Assembly (NCBI GenBank): GCA_012727415.1
Contig: JAAYHI010000060.1
Span: forward strand, 1-28,491
Reading direction: 5' to 3'
Origin: Bacillota bacterium
Lineage (GTDB): Bacteria; Bacillota; Proteinivoracia; UBA4975
Length of the DNA stretch: 28,491 nt
Both the position numbers and the translations under genes were made by a program. Under the pieces are notes generated by a model. It was not told the origin of the DNA. It worked only from the letters and a program-made list of their open reading frames with translations, and ran no database searches. Below are positions 27,931-28,491 of the stretch, in pieces; the first letter of the stretch is position 1; the number at the start of each line of letters is the position of its first letter.

Positions 27931-28491
27931 GTGGATTTTACTGCCAGCATGCAACGGAACCCCATAGTAGCTTCTGTCAATGACCTTGGCCGGCTTGATG
28001 CTGCCCTCCAGTCTCCCTGCGAAATAATCTTTTTGCTCAAAGGAGATATTTTTTCGATTCCCGATGTCGTTGGCCGCATTCACCAGGCCGACAAGCGAGT
28101 CTATGTCCACTTTGACTTAATGGAGGGATTTTCCCGGGAACAGGTTGCCCTGCGCTACCTCAAAGAGAAGGCCAATCCCGATGGGATTATCACTACCCGG
28201 GTCAATCTCATTAAATTTGCCAAGGAGTTTGAGTTCAGCACCATTCAGCGGGTGTTTATGCTGGATTCCCTGTCGGTGGAGACTGCAATCAAGTCAGTAA
28301 AATCAACCCGCCCTCACGCCATAGAATTGTTGCCGGGCATCATACCCCGGGTGGTAAAGCGGGTAAGCCAGGAAACCCAGATACCGCTTATTGCCGGCGG
28401 GCTCATTGAATCAAAAGAGGATATCCTCGCCACATTACAGGCGGGGGCAGTGGGAATTTCCACCACCAAGGAGGAGCTTTGGTACTTATAG
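27931..28491 (+). CDS. glpP: Glycerol-3-phosphate responsive antiterminator
   Basis: GlpP is an RNA-binding antiterminator that, with glycerol-3-phosphate bound, allows transcription through leader terminators of glycerol-use genes (glpFK, glpD, glpT). The 186-residue product has the family's TIM-barrel-like pattern: NPIVASVNDLGRLDAAL, CEIIFLLKGDI, RVYVHFDLMEGFSREQVALRYLKEKANPDGIITTR, FMLDSLSVETAI, PHAIELLPGIIPRVVK, and PLIAGGLIESKEDILATLQAGAVGISTTKEELW. The frame is open from GTG 27922, but GAGGAG (27917-27922) overlaps that codon and is 8 bases before GTG 27931, which is preferred. It starts 21 bases after the nitroreductase stop. The stop codon is the last three bases of the window, so glp target genes may lie just beyond it. 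Confidence 0.93.
   Translation: MDFTASMQRNPIVASVNDLGRLDAALQSPCEIIFLLKGDIFSIPDVVGRIHQADKRVYVHFDLMEGFSREQVALRYLKEKANPDGIITTRVNLIKFAKEFEFSTIQRVFMLDSLSVETAIKSVKSTRPHAIELLPGIIPRVVKRVSQETQIPLIAGGLIESKEDILATLQAGAVGISTTKEELWYL

Overview
The window reads as chromosomal DNA of a Gram-positive, probably anaerobic Bacillota (Firmicutes) lineage of moderate to fairly high GC. This rests on gene families: a TatA/TatC-only Tat system, a YerC-PcrA-LigA order like that of Bacillus subtilis, a GlpP antiterminator, AGGAGG-type ribosome binding sites and many intrinsic terminators. About ten genes start at GTG or TTG. I cannot name the genus. An archaeal/spirochaete-type class I lysyl-tRNA synthetase and a COG1031-type radical SAM protein give it a mixed flavour. 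I see no rRNA, tRNA, CRISPR array, transposase or phage gene, and no stretch over 300 bases lacks a gene.

Layout. (1) 1-2725: tail of tatA, then tatC, then a radical SAM/helix-hairpin-helix protein behind its own promoter. (2) 2727-8353, minus strand: an operon of tetR, an MMPL/RND-type membrane protein and a secreted Leu/Gly heptad-repeat protein, followed beyond a terminator by a DUF2804 protein. (3) 8376-10352: divergent peptidase T (pepT) and pyroglutamyl peptidase (pcp), a small peptide-scavenging pair. (4) 10353-14614: a four-gene operon of mtnA, a class II aldolase, mtaD and a Cys/Met-metabolism PLP enzyme. This looks like salvage of 5'-methylthioadenosine and/or 5'-deoxyadenosine through DHAP. 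(5) 14641-17561: a lipoprotein with an acidic EPGD repeat, methylglyoxal synthase, a DUF2087 protein, and an ECF-like sigma factor with a candidate membrane anti-sigma factor. (6) 17560-19654, minus strand: flavoredoxin-like protein and class I LysRS in one operon. (7) 19679-22698: a MazG-like protein, a large membrane-anchored protein of unknown function, YerC and a small membrane protein. (8) 22739-28491: pcrA, a FosB-like thiol transferase, ligA, a nitroreductase and glpP, all co-directional and tightly packed.

The most interesting points are the salvage operon (region 4), the FosB-like gene wedged with overlaps at both ends between pcrA and ligA, and the TetR/MMPL/heptad-repeat export operon. 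Functions are inferred from sequence motifs recognised by eye and from gene order. No database search was run.
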